Below, piece by piece: positions 7,623 to 14,923 of a stretch of 64,000 bases of DNA (position 1 is its first letter; every line of letters begins with the position of its first letter). A program made the position numbers and the translations under genes. The DNA lies in contig JAEEWM010000006.1 in assembly GCA_016287385.1 (NCBI GenBank), positions 24,097 to 88,096 on the forward strand, in the 5' to 3' direction. The notes beneath the pieces were generated by a model. That model did no database searches. It had not been told where the DNA came from and was given only the letters and a program-made list of their open reading frames with translations. Source of the stretch: Clostridiaceae bacterium. GTDB lineage: Bacteria > Bacillota > Clostridia > Oscillospirales > Acutalibacteraceae.

Positions 7623-9125
7623 TTAATTCTGAATTAGTTCCTCCAACTCGTCCATCGCCGTTTTGATTTCGCCCTCGAGCTTCCGCAGCTCCGCCATGAT
7701 TTCACTTGTCGGCGGATATTCCACCGGTTTATACTCCGTCTTTTTATATTTGTTGATCGAAAGGTCATAATCGTTGCTCACGATCTCGTCTTTCGGGACA
7801 AAGAATGATTTTTCGGTACGCTTGCGGTCAGTCTCGCCGGCGAGATTGCGGAAGCGGGTGATAATATCGGGGATATCGTTCTCCGCTACGGGTGAACGCT
7901 TATCGTCAAGCGAAAAGCCGTCCGCTTTCATATCGTAGAACCAGACCTTATCGGTGCCGCCGTGTTCGGTTTTTGTGAAGATGAGAATTCCGGTCGATAC
8001 TCCGGCATAGGGCTTAAACACGCCGGACGGCATGGAGATCACCGCTTCAAGGCGGTTATCCTCAATAAGGGCTTTTCTTATAGCTTTATGCGCGGTCGAT
8101 GAGCCGAACAACACGCCGTCCGGCACGATGCAGGCGCACCGTCCGCCCACGCGGAGCATACGCAGGAAGAGTGCCAAAAACAGAAGTTCTGTTTTCTTTG
8201 TTTTGCAGACTTTAAGCAAATCGGCTGAAACGATATCCGCGTCAAGACTGCCCTTAAAAGGCGGATTTGCAAGTATCAGAGAATACTTGTCTTTATCGGG
8301 ATTCTGATCCGATAAACTGTCGCGATACTCGATAAACGGGTTATCGATGCCGTGCGTCATCATATTCATCGCACCGATACGGAGCATGGTCCTGTCCATA
8401 TCGTAACCGTGGAACATATGATTCATATAATGGTCTTTTTTCACGCGGTCAAAGAATATTTCTTCCTTGCGGTTTTCTTTGAGATATTCTCCCGCGGCAA
8501 CAAGGAACCCCGAAGTTCCGCAGGCGGGATCGGCGATCACGTCGCCCGCTTTCGGATCCATCAGCTCGACCATCATTTTTATGATGTGTCGCGGTGTTCT
8601 GAACTGGCCGTTGACGCCCGCGGTGGCGATTTTGGCGAGCAGGTATTCGTAAACATCCCCGCGCACATCGGCGGACTGCGACTCGTTCATCAGTTTATAA
8701 ATCTCATCGAGTGAATTTACAACCTTGTCCAACATAAGCGGTGTGGGGAGCTTAAAAATAGCGTCATCCATATATTTTGAATAAGCGCTGTTTTTATCGC
8801 CGTGCAGATTTTTTATAAACGGGAACACCCATTCCTGCATAACAGAATACATCTGACCGGCAGGGAAATCATGAAATACCGACCATTTTAACTGGCTACC
8901 GTCAATCAGCCGGTCGCCTATCTGCACTTTGTCTGCAAAAATGCTTTTATAGGGCAGCCCCAGCATAGCGCTTTCTTTTGCGCGGAGGTTATCGCTGTCG
9001 TCAAGGTCGCGAATAAACATTAAATAGGTTATTTGTTCTATAACGTCAAGGGGGTTAGTAAGACCGCCGGTCCAAAAGACTTCCCATAGACTGTCAATTT
9101 TATTTTTTAATTCACCGGTAATCAT
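7623..9125 (-). CDS. hsdM: Type I restriction-modification DNA methyltransferase subunit
   Basis: 500 residues, normal length. HsdM transfers a methyl group from AdoMet to adenine N6 in the target selected by HsdS. An N-terminal helical HsdM_N domain (about 1-150) precedes the methylase domain. Visible motifs are the AdoMet site ADPACGTSGFLV near residue 200 and the catalytic NPPF near 290. The ATG at 9125 has AAAAGGAG upstream and overlaps the 3' end of the preceding gene by 14 bp. The stop codon lies inside an AATTCTGAATTA-type repeat. GC content is like the core genome, unlike the AT-rich cargo that follows it. Confidence 0.95.
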   Translation of the reverse strand: MITGELKNKIDSLWEVFWTGGLTNPLDVIEQITYLMFIRDLDDSDNLRAKESAMLGLPYKSIFADKVQIGDRLIDGSQLKWSVFHDFPAGQMYSVMQEWVFPFIKNLHGDKNSAYSKYMDDAIFKLPTPLMLDKVVNSLDEIYKLMNESQSADVRGDVYEYLLAKIATAGVNGQFRTPRHIIKMMVELMDPKAGDVIADPACGTSGFLVAAGEYLKENRKEEIFFDRVKKDHYMNHMFHGYDMDRTMLRIGAMNMMTHGIDNPFIEYRDSLSDQNPDKDKYSLILANPPFKGSLDADIVSADLLKVCKTKKTELLFLALFLRMLRVGGRCACIVPDGVLFGSSTAHKAIRKALIEDNRLEAVISMPSGVFKPYAGVSTGILIFTKTEHGGTDKVWFYDMKADGFSLDDKRSPVAENDIPDIITRFRNLAGETDRKRTEKSFFVPKDEIVSNDYDLSINKYKKTEYKPVEYPPTSEIMAELRKLEGEIKTAMDELEELIQN

Positions 9126-9960
9126 GTGTTTTACTCCTTTTAAGCATCAAATTGATTTTTTCGTATTTTATATACCATTCCGGTTTACTATCTGAATAGA
9201 ATGAATTGCATTTGCCGCAAGGATGATATTTCCCTATCACATCAAAAACCAAGACTTCTTTAAATCTGCCCCTTAAGCATTTCTTGCTGATGTGGTAACA
9301 CTCGCCATAGTAACTAATATAGCGGTATATATTTTCTTTTGTAGAGTATAGCTTACCGTTCATTATTTGTATATGCTCCGGCGCATCTACGATTTGCAGC
9401 ATACCATTGGTTTCTATCTTATTGATAAGATAAGCATCAAATTCCGACTCGGCTAATTCGGATTTTTCTTCACTAATGGCTTTTATTCTGCTAATATTTG
9501 CGGTTGTGACTTTCCTTCGTTTTATTGAGGCCCAAAAAAAGATAATCACCGATATGCCTAACATTGTTAAAACACCATAAGCCACCTCATTTTTATCTGA
9601 TATATCCAACTCGCCTACTGAGCAACGAGAACAAGCTGTGTATCCGTCATTTTTAGCTACATATACATTTGTCTTATAAGAAGAACGCAAATATCCGCAA
9701 CCGGCTGAGTGGTAACAATTTCCCGTTGCGGTAGTATAACAAACTGTGTGTAAGCCCTTCACTTCATGCTTGTATAATGTGCATCCAATTATCGCACCCA
9801 AGATAATACTAAAAAACGCCAAACAAATTGCTAAATATATTCTAAATCGTCTGGCTTTGCTCATAATATCTTTTTTGCAATTCTCGTAATTGCTACGGAT
9901 TTCAAGCAATGTGTTTGATAAATTTTTATAATTGGCGGTTATTTCATCAAAAGTGTTCAT
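9112..9960 (-). CDS. Membrane protein with two Ada-like Cys/His metal motifs
   Basis: 282 residues from the ATG at 9960; an upstream in-frame TTG (9978) would overlap the Fic gene and lacks a ribosome binding site. Two hydrophobic segments (about 43-65 and 130-150) flank an external loop with CYHSAGCGYL and ACSRC. A second copy after the second helix reads CYHISKKCL and PCGKC. These CYHxxxC...CxxC modules resemble the small metal-binding motif seen C-terminal to some secreted nucleases. One copy on each side of the membrane would be unusual. The gene lies between fic and hsdM with tight spacing, so co-transcription is likely. Function is unknown. Confidence 0.65.
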   Translation of the reverse strand: MNTFDEITANYKNLSNTLLEIRSNYENCKKDIMSKARRFRIYLAICLAFFSIILGAIIGCTLYKHEVKGLHTVCYTTATGNCYHSAGCGYLRSSYKTNVYVAKNDGYTACSRCSVGELDISDKNEVAYGVLTMLGISVIIFFWASIKRRKVTTANISRIKAISEEKSELAESEFDAYLINKIETNGMLQIVDAPEHIQIMNGKLYSTKENIYRYISYYGECYHISKKCLRGRFKEVLVFDVIGKYHPCGKCNSFYSDSKPEWYIKYEKINLMLKRSKTHDYR

Positions 9961-9965
9961 AGCAA

Positions 9966-11015
9966 TCAATGTTTCCAAACGTATTTTGTGTATCTTCCGC
10001 CGCCGATTTTTATGATCTGTTCGCTTTTCAAGAGGGCGTTTAGTGCACGCTGAACCGTTACCTGGCTGATATCGGGAAATTCTTTCATAATTTCGGTTTT
10101 GGTTATTGGTCCGATGCGGCTTTTGATAAGTTCTCTGATTCTATCGGGCTTAGAAAGTGTGCCGCACACAATCAAAGCCGTACGGTTTTCAAACTCGCGG
10201 TATGCCGCAACAATGACGCCGAGCATATAGCGGACAAACGGCGCATAATCGTTTTCGCCTTCGTGCCAACCGTAAGAGCTCTCCTGCAAAACTTCATAAT
10301 AGGTTTCTTTGCTGTCGGCTATAAGTTTTTCGATACTTATATACTTGCCTACGGTGTACCCGGCACGGTAGAGGAGCAGGAGAGTGAGAAGTCGGCTCAT
10401 TCTGCCGTTTCCGTCATTAAAGGGATGAACGCAGAGAAAATCAAGAATAAATATCGGAATAAGCACCAGCGGATCAATCTCGTAATCGCCAAGCACATCT
10501 TCATAAGCAGAGCAAATCGCGTTAATGTAATCCGGGGTTTCCCATGCGGGAACGGGAGTAAAGCGAACGGTTTCATTACCCTCGTCGTCCGTTTCGCGGA
10601 TATAGTTGTCGGTGCTTTTGAAACTTCCGCCGATAGACGAACCTGAGAACTTATAAAGGTCTCGATGTAATTGCAGAATAAGAGAAGAGCGCGGCGGAAT
10701 ATAATCATAATTCTCATGAATAGTGGAAAGCACGTCACGGTAACCGGCGATTTCTTTTTCACTGCGGGTTTTAGGTCTCGTTTTTTCTCTTACGATTTTC
10801 TGCAAGCGCTCATCGGAAGTGCTGATACCTTCAATTTTGTTCGATGCGTCTGTGCTTTGGATTTTGGCTATTTCGATTAGCTGAGTCAACACATCTGCAT
10901 TTTCATTTGCAATCTGAAGCTGCTTGCCTTTATATTCATGTATTGCTGTTAAAAGCGACACAATATCTGCGGACAAAAGCTTTTTATATTCTTTTTTGTA
11001 ATCAAATATTCTCAT
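9966..11015 (-). CDS. Fic family protein (putative AMP transferase) with C-terminal winged helix
   Basis: 349 residues. Fic proteins transfer AMP or related groups to target proteins. The catalytic loop HPFNDGNGRMSR (about 195-206) matches HPFx(D/E)GNGRxxR exactly, so activity is expected. An N-terminal SNKIEG (about 57-62) matches the (S/T)xxxE(G/N) autoinhibitory helix, placing it in the self-inhibited class. The last about 70 residues look like a winged helix-turn-helix, suggesting DNA binding. The ATG at 11015 follows GGAG, about 40 bp downstream of a near-consensus promoter. It is the first gene of the run leading into hsdM. Confidence 0.9.
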   Translation of the reverse strand: MRIFDYKKEYKKLLSADIVSLLTAIHEYKGKQLQIANENADVLTQLIEIAKIQSTDASNKIEGISTSDERLQKIVREKTRPKTRSEKEIAGYRDVLSTIHENYDYIPPRSSLILQLHRDLYKFSGSSIGGSFKSTDNYIRETDDEGNETVRFTPVPAWETPDYINAICSAYEDVLGDYEIDPLVLIPIFILDFLCVHPFNDGNGRMSRLLTLLLLYRAGYTVGKYISIEKLIADSKETYYEVLQESSYGWHEGENDYAPFVRYMLGVIVAAYREFENRTALIVCGTLSKPDRIRELIKSRIGPITKTEIMKEFPDISQVTVQRALNALLKSEQIIKIGGGRYTKYVWKH

Positions 11016-11056
11016 TTCGCATCTCCAAGTATAACCACATATTATAATTCCATTAT

Positions 11057-11085
11057 ATTATAGCAAAACAATGTACACATGTCAA
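11057..11085 (-). promoter_or_regulatory. Predicted sigma-A promoter of the fic-hsdM run
   Basis: On the minus strand, TTGACA, 17 bp, TATAAT, both perfect consensus hexamers at the best spacing. It drives leftward into fic and is divergent to the promoter at 11135-11162. The -35 overlaps a TGTACACATGT near-palindrome that could serve as an operator. Confidence 0.8.
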
Positions 11086-11134
11086 CATTTAATTTAATCA
11101 TTTTATAAAAAAATGACTAAATTGAAAACATAAT

Positions 11135-11162
11135 TTGACAACTTTAATTTTTCGAGTATACT
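11135..11162 (+). promoter_or_regulatory. Predicted promoter of the small HTH gene
   Basis: TTGACA, 16 bp, TATACT, about 34 bp upstream of the HTH gene and back to back with the fic promoter. Shared control of the two divergent units is possible. Confidence 0.65.
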
Positions 11163-11195
11163 CTTCCTGAATCAATTTAAAGGAGGTTAATTCTT

Positions 11196-11384
11196 ATGGA
11201 AAACAGAATGTACTCGGTATATGACGTTATGAAAAATCTTGGATGCTCACGAACAAAAATATACGAGATTATTCACGCAACAGGATTTCCGAAAATAAAA
11301 ATCGGAAGACAGTACTACATCCCTGCGGACCGATACAGGATTTGGATATCAAATCATATCGGCAAAGAAGTGTTTATCAGGTAA
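11196..11384 (+). CDS. Excisionase-like helix-turn-helix protein
   Basis: 62 residues. The sequence SVYDVMKNLGCSRTKIYEII followed by a basic GRQYYIP strand is the HTH_17/excisionase MerR-like fold, a DNA-binding protein of the kind encoded by integrative elements. The AAGGAGG ribosome binding site is strong. It lies 1.8 kb from the integrase gene, on the opposite strand, and is divergent from fic. It could be the recombination directionality factor of the element or a small repressor of the divergent promoters. HTH identity is fairly sure; the specific role is inference. Confidence 0.75.
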   Translation: MENRMYSVYDVMKNLGCSRTKIYEIIHATGFPKIKIGRQYYIPADRYRIWISNHIGKEVFIR

Positions 11385-11446
11385 AAGTCAAAAACTTGAC
11401 AAAAGTTTTCAGGCAAATATAATCATACCGTCAAAATTATAAACTA

Positions 11447-11481
11447 AGTCATTTTTACCTTAATAAGTAAAAATGGCTTTT
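11447..11481 (+). terminator. Rho-independent terminator after the HTH gene
   Basis: A 13-bp stem (AAGTCATTTTTAC paired with GTAAAAATGGCTT, one G-U) with a short loop, followed by a T run. It separates the HTH gene from the first MazF-like gene. Confidence 0.65.
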
Positions 11482-11516
11482 TTATATCTAAATAAAAAAT
11501 GTAAGGAGTTTAGAAT

Positions 11517-11867
11517 ATGTTTAGAAAGCTGAAAACCGGCGAAATATACTTTGCCGAACTGGTAAAAACGGGCGAACACATTCAGCACGGCGTACGCCCC
11601 GTACTGATAATAGGCAAGAATGCAGAAAATGAAAACAGCAGATTTGCTACTGTAATCCCTATCACTTCAAAAATCCGGAAGAAGTGCAACATACCCACAC
11701 ATGTGTTTTTACCGAATGGCCTGCAAAAAGAAAGCGTAATTTTACCGGAGCAAATAACAACAATTCTCAAATCGCAGTTAGAAGCGCCCTGTTTATACAG
11801 ATTAAATTATCGTGAATTCAAAAATGTAAAATCGGCGGTGAAGTATCAACTTGGTATTACTCTTTAA
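11517..11867 (+). CDS. Type II toxin-antitoxin system PemK/MazF-like toxin, copy 1
   Basis: 116 residues, the usual size of MazF-type mRNA interferases. Family features in order: GEIYFAEL strand, the RPVLIIG strand with the conserved Arg, the IPITS strand with the conserved Thr/Ser, and ILPEQITTI near the C-terminal half. The ATG at 11517 follows AAGGAG. No MazE, CopG or AbrB-like antitoxin gene lies on either side. Like the next gene it appears antitoxin-less, so it may be controlled differently or have another role. Confidence 0.8.
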   Translation: MFRKLKTGEIYFAELVKTGEHIQHGVRPVLIIGKNAENENSRFATVIPITSKIRKKCNIPTHVFLPNGLQKESVILPEQITTILKSQLEAPCLYRLNYREFKNVKSAVKYQLGITL

Positions 11868-11997
11868 AACAATAACAATTCCAATAAATAATACCGTTTC
11901 CGTTTTTTTGCATTTGCTACTTTTTTAAATAAACTAAGTGCATAGGTCATTTTTTTTAAAATGCCTGAGTTATTTTTAAAAAGGAGTGTCCAAAATT

Positions 11998-12351
11998 ATG
12001 GAAACTGCAAAAACGGTAAAAAAAGGCGAAATCTATTTCGCCGACTTAGGTCAAGTCGGGAATAATGCTATAAGCAACAAGCGTCCGGTGCTAATCCTGG
12101 GCAATGACAAGGCAAATGAGCACAGTCCTCTTGTTACGGTTCTGCCCATTTCCGCAAACAAAAGCATTGCAAATTACTTGCCCACGCATGTCACTATCAA
12201 CAGCGGTTTACTGCCACAAAGCATTATACTTCCCGAAAGAATTCTCACGATCTCAAAGACGGCAATCATAAGCGACTGTATTTACTGTCTTACTGAAAAC
12301 GAGATCGCAAAAGCGGAAAATGCCTTGAAAATTCAGCTCGGCATTACCTGA
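11998..12351 (+). CDS. Type II toxin-antitoxin system PemK/MazF-like toxin, copy 2
   Basis: 117 residues from the ATG at 11998, chosen because AAGGAGTG ends 10 bp before it; the in-frame GTG at 11986 lies inside that ribosome binding site. It keeps KKGEIYFADLGQ, RPVLILG, VLPIS and ILPERILTI, the same order of motifs as copy 1, but differs strongly elsewhere, so the pair is an old duplication or two separate arrivals. A hairpin-like segment with T run (about 11933-11972) lies between the copies. A strong terminator follows. No antitoxin is visible. Confidence 0.8.
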   Translation: METAKTVKKGEIYFADLGQVGNNAISNKRPVLILGNDKANEHSPLVTVLPISANKSIANYLPTHVTINSGLLPQSIILPERILTISKTAIISDCIYCLTENEIAKAENALKIQLGIT

Positions 12352-12359
12352 TTTACAAA

Positions 12360-12391
12360 AGGAGGCGCCCGACAAGGGCACCTCCTTTTTG
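12360..12391 (+). terminator. Rho-independent terminator after the MazF-like pair
   Basis: AGGAGGCGCCC pairs with GGGCACCTCCT (one mismatch), four-base loop, then TTTTTG. It ends the plus-strand MazF-like unit. Confidence 0.85.
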
Positions 12392-12407
12392 TTTTCAGCG
12401 GATAATA

Positions 12408-12587
12408 TTAAAAAAGTCTTTCAACACTTAATTGAATGCAGTACTTTCTATCGCCATACGTTTCAAACACACGCAAAAACATTTCATCTTCTGCTTCCAT
12501 CTCATCTAAGACATTCTTTATTTCAGTCATAAACGTCCCGACCGAATTAACAATGCATTCTTTTTGCACATTCATTATTCTTTCCAT
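12408..12587 (-). CDS. Small acidic hypothetical protein
   Basis: 59 residues from the ATG at 12587, preceded by GAGGAGG at a 6-bp spacing; the longer reading from 12611 has no such site. The sequence is a predicted helix with an acidic centre (EMEAEDE) and no recognised motif. It converges on the MazF-like pair and shares no operon with it. A short acidic protein beside toxins could be an antitoxin-like or regulatory protein, but the opposite orientation and absence of a DNA-binding part make this only a guess. Confidence 0.5.
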   Translation of the reverse strand: MERIMNVQKECIVNSVGTFMTEIKNVLDEMEAEDEMFLRVFETYGDRKYCIQLSVERLF

Positions 12588-12611
12588 ACTATCCCTCCTC
12601 TCTGAATTCAA

Positions 12612-13084
12612 ATAACATTTCCCTCACCGGTTTTTAAAACTATTGCGCCGCTCACTCATTTGCTTTTACAAATTGTCTATTCAACATTTAAAAGCAAACT
12701 TACGAATACAAAACGAGCATTTCCCCAGCGCCCGAAAATGTTAATATAAGAATACTTGCTAAAAGAATAGTGTCAAGTTTTGAATGCCAGTCTTCTTTTG
12801 CTGATTTGTAATACTTTTTAATGACGGCTTAAAAACACTATTCTGTTAATACAACTGTTTTCTGAAAAGAGTAAAATTGAACTCTTCTACGTTGCTTTTT
12901 AACGTTCGCTTGGCATCACAAATCTAATAAATCCGATAAATCTACATACTAAAAATCTGTCACATTTTCATTTATTTCTGTTCGGCGCTTCAAAGCTGCA
13001 AACAGACGTACAGGTGTACGCGCGCCGAACAGTTCGTGCGTTTAATCTTAAAACGCCCTTTTAACACTGCTCCGGCCAATAAAA
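12612..13084. other. Noncoding stretch with an inverted repeat
   Basis: About 470 bp without a supportable gene. It is AT-rich except for 12978-13032, where a GC-rich 11-bp inverted repeat encloses a smaller hairpin. No tRNA, promoter pair or coding pattern was recognised. It lies between the element's small genes and the integrase 3' end. Confidence 0.5.
12978..13032. repeat. Nested inverted repeat (structured DNA or RNA)
   Basis: CTGTTCGGCGC (12978-12988) pairs perfectly with GCGCCGAACAG (13022-13032). Inside the 33-nt loop CGTAC-AGGT-GTACG forms a second hairpin. No T run follows on either strand, so it is not a simple terminator. An oriT-like, attachment-related or small-RNA role is possible. 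Confidence 0.5.
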
Positions 13085-13131
13085 ACACTACCAAATCATA
13101 ATATTTTTATAATGCCGGATTTTGGTAGTGT
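13085..13131 (-). terminator. Possible minus-strand terminator
   Basis: ACACTACCAAA pairs with TTTGGTAGTGT across an AT-rich loop. Read leftward it is followed by TTTTTATT. It would act as a second stop beyond the integrase terminator. Confidence 0.55.
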
Positions 13132-13160
13132 ATTTATACCCTTAACGCTTCGCAAAACAA

Positions 13161-13192
13161 AAAAATCACGCCCGTCTATGAGCGTGATTTTT
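13161..13192 (-). terminator. Terminator of the integrase gene
   Basis: AAAAATCACGC pairs with GCGTGATTTTT around a 10-nt loop, flanked by A and T runs, about 20 bp after the integrase stop codon. Confidence 0.75.
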
Positions 13193-13210
13193 GAATTTTG
13201 AGAGACACAG

Positions 13211-14377
13211 TTAAAAATTTTCGAAAAACTTTCTATCATTGTCAAACGCCTCGTCAAGGTAAGAAATATAGATGTTTCGTGTAGTCGTTTCCTGCGCATG
13301 ACCTAACTGCTTTGAAATGAACGCAACGGGAACTCCCTTCCGCAAAAACATAGTTGCGTACGTGTGACGGAGTACGTGAAGCGACGAGGTTTTCAAATCA
13401 GTTCCGGCATTTTTCGTTATTTCTCCGAGGCACCGACTTATATTTCGGCGTGACGGAATCGTAAACCTACTTGACAGAATTACTCTGTCCATGCCACCGT
13501 TATACCCGGCATTACGCACAAAAACGGATTTAAGAATAGTACTTGCTGTTTTATTGATAACCACTCTCCTTACGCTTGCCGCAGTTTTAACCGAACCGAC
13601 AACCTCCTTTGTTCGCTTTATAGCCGATTTCGATTTATCCTGGGTGACCTCAGAGCTTTTGTTTACGTAAATATACCCGTTTTTGAAATCAATATCATTC
13701 CAGGTAAGCGCAAGCGCCTCCCCTATACGAAGCCCCGTGTTGATTAAAAAAATAATAATATCACCGTAATAATACTTTCTTTTGTTACCAACAAGTGCCA
13801 TGCTTTCTTTTTCAATTTTCCGAACATCACCTTCAGAAAACGGCAAAACCGTTTTTTTCTTCTTTCTTACATTGCTTTCGTTCGGGAGCTCTATCAGGTT
13901 GAGTTTAATATCTTTGAGTTCCCCCTTATAAGCCCCGCACTCAAGACAGTTCCTAATATAGCACCACGTTTTCTTAATTGTATCGCGCGAATAGCCCGCT
14001 TCTATAAGTTCACCGATATATCTTTGAAGCACGTCAATTTTGATATTTGATACTTCAAGTTGCGCAATAAAATACGGCTTTATTCTGCTTTCAAGTGCGT
14101 TAAGAAAACCAACGTAAGTCTGTTCCTTCACCGAATTCTTATAAAAGGTTTCACCCCAGTTCAAAAGATATGAAAGGAATGTCTGTCGTGTTATCACCGT
14201 CTTATCGGCAATACCTGTAAGAATTTCAAATTCTTCTTTTTTCCGTCTTGCCTCCGCTTTGGTTTTTGCTGTTACTTTCTTCCATTTATACGCGCCGCTT
14301 GACGCCCTGCCGTAATGAAATCTCAAAGTATAGGTTATCCCTTTTCGGGTCACGTTTTTCGTCCAACTTTCGTTCAA
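13211..14377 (-). CDS. Tyrosine recombinase / site-specific integrase
   Basis: 388 residues from a TTG at 14377, set by GGAGTGAT 8 bp upstream; a GTG at 14386 is less well placed. Catalyses strand exchange between attachment sites. An N-terminal arm-binding AP2-like domain (about 5-50) is followed by a SAM-like core-binding domain (about 60-160) and the catalytic domain. Catalytic residues seen are the Arg of NTGLRIGEAL, the Lys of the following beta-hairpin, HVLRHTYAT (H-x-x-R), HAQETTT (H/W) and the Tyr in TRNIYISY. It is of the phage/Tn916-like integrase group. It ends the island next to tRNA-Thr, its probable target. Confidence 0.92.
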   Translation of the reverse strand: MNESWTKNVTRKGITYTLRFHYGRASSGAYKWKKVTAKTKAEARRKKEEFEILTGIADKTVITRQTFLSYLLNWGETFYKNSVKEQTYVGFLNALESRIKPYFIAQLEVSNIKIDVLQRYIGELIEAGYSRDTIKKTWCYIRNCLECGAYKGELKDIKLNLIELPNESNVRKKKKTVLPFSEGDVRKIEKESMALVGNKRKYYYGDIIIFLINTGLRIGEALALTWNDIDFKNGYIYVNKSSEVTQDKSKSAIKRTKEVVGSVKTAASVRRVVINKTASTILKSVFVRNAGYNGGMDRVILSSRFTIPSRRNISRCLGEITKNAGTDLKTSSLHVLRHTYATMFLRKGVPVAFISKQLGHAQETTTRNIYISYLDEAFDNDRKFFENF

Positions 14378-14400
14378 AAAAATCACTCCTTAAAAATATT

Positions 14401-14515
14401 TACGAAAGAAATATATTCGTAAAATAAGAAGTGTCAAATTTTTGAAATCAGCAGGTCAAAAAGGGGGCAAAAAAGGGTCAACTTTTTTTGAAAAAGGGTT
14501 AAAAAAGGGTCAAAA
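14401..14515. repeat. Integrase-proximal repeats, possible arm-type binding sites
   Basis: Immediately upstream of the integrase start are four related copies of a GGGTCAA-type motif on a background of A runs (14454-14515: ggtcaaaaaggggg, aaaaaagggtcaac, gaaaaagggttaaa, aaaaaagggtcaaa), plus a short inverted repeat TACGAA/TTCGTA (14401-14421). Tandem motifs between an integrase gene and its tRNA target are where arm-type integrase sites are normally found. Confidence 0.5.
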
Positions 14516-14573
14516 TTGTGTAGTATTTGGCAATAATTACCAGTGCCAGAAAAGCCGGAAGCAGAAATAGCAA

Positions 14574-14612
14574 AACCCCGCAAAGCCCATAAACAAAGGG
14601 TTTTGCGGGGTT
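14574..14612 (-). terminator. Terminator of tRNA-Thr
   Basis: AACCCCGCAAA...CCC pairs with GGG...TTTGCGGGGTT (one mismatch), followed leftward by TTTTG. It lies a few bases beyond the tRNA 3' CCA. Confidence 0.85.
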
Positions 14613-14617
14613 ATTAC

Positions 14618-14693
14618 TGGAGCTGCTAACCAGATTCGAACTGGTGACCTCGTCCTTACCAAGGACGTGCTCTGCCTACTGAGCCATAGCAGC
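14618..14693 (-). tRNA. tRNA-Thr (anticodon GGT)
   Basis: Complete cloverleaf on the minus strand: acceptor GCTGCTA/TAGCAGC, D stem GCTC/GAGC, anticodon stem CGTCC/GGACG with loop TTGGTAA (anticodon GGT), T arm ACCAG-TTCGAAT-CTGGT, and encoded CCA at 14618-14620. It reads Thr codons ACC and ACU. The integrase gene lies just beyond its 3' end, so it is the likely integration target. Confidence 0.97.
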
Positions 14694-14710
14694 ATTATTG
14701 CGGCTTGATT

Positions 14711-14739
14711 ATTATAGTATAACGGCGCGATAAAGTCAA
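14711..14739 (-). promoter_or_regulatory. Promoter of tRNA-Thr
   Basis: Minus strand TTGACT, 17 bp, TATAAT, ending about 18 bp before the tRNA 5' end. Near-consensus, as expected for a stable RNA gene. Confidence 0.85.
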
Positions 14740-14833
14740 GAAAAATTTACGGCGTAGTAAACGTTCCGGTATTTTAAGACAGAACTACTGAAAATATGTG
14801 AAATATGTATATATAAAAAAACATTATGATATC

Positions 14834-14862
14834 TTGACTATTATTTTTCGGTGTGGTATACT
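14834..14862 (+). promoter_or_regulatory. Promoter of the DUF5011 / BY-kinase operon
   Basis: TTGACT, 17 bp, TATACT, about 60 bp before the first start codon of the operon. Confidence 0.75.
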
Positions 14863-14923
14863 CACTTTGTATTGACTAAAATGGTGTTTTATACACTAAT
14901 TCTATATCGGGGAGGAAATGCAC

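Noticed and set aside
13096..13299. 67-aa open frame overlapping the integrase 3' end
   Set aside because: It covers two terminator hairpins and the integrase catalytic end in another frame.
14454..14515. Repeats near the integrase considered as a CRISPR array
   Set aside because: Units are about 14 bp, imperfect and without spacers; no cas genes are present.
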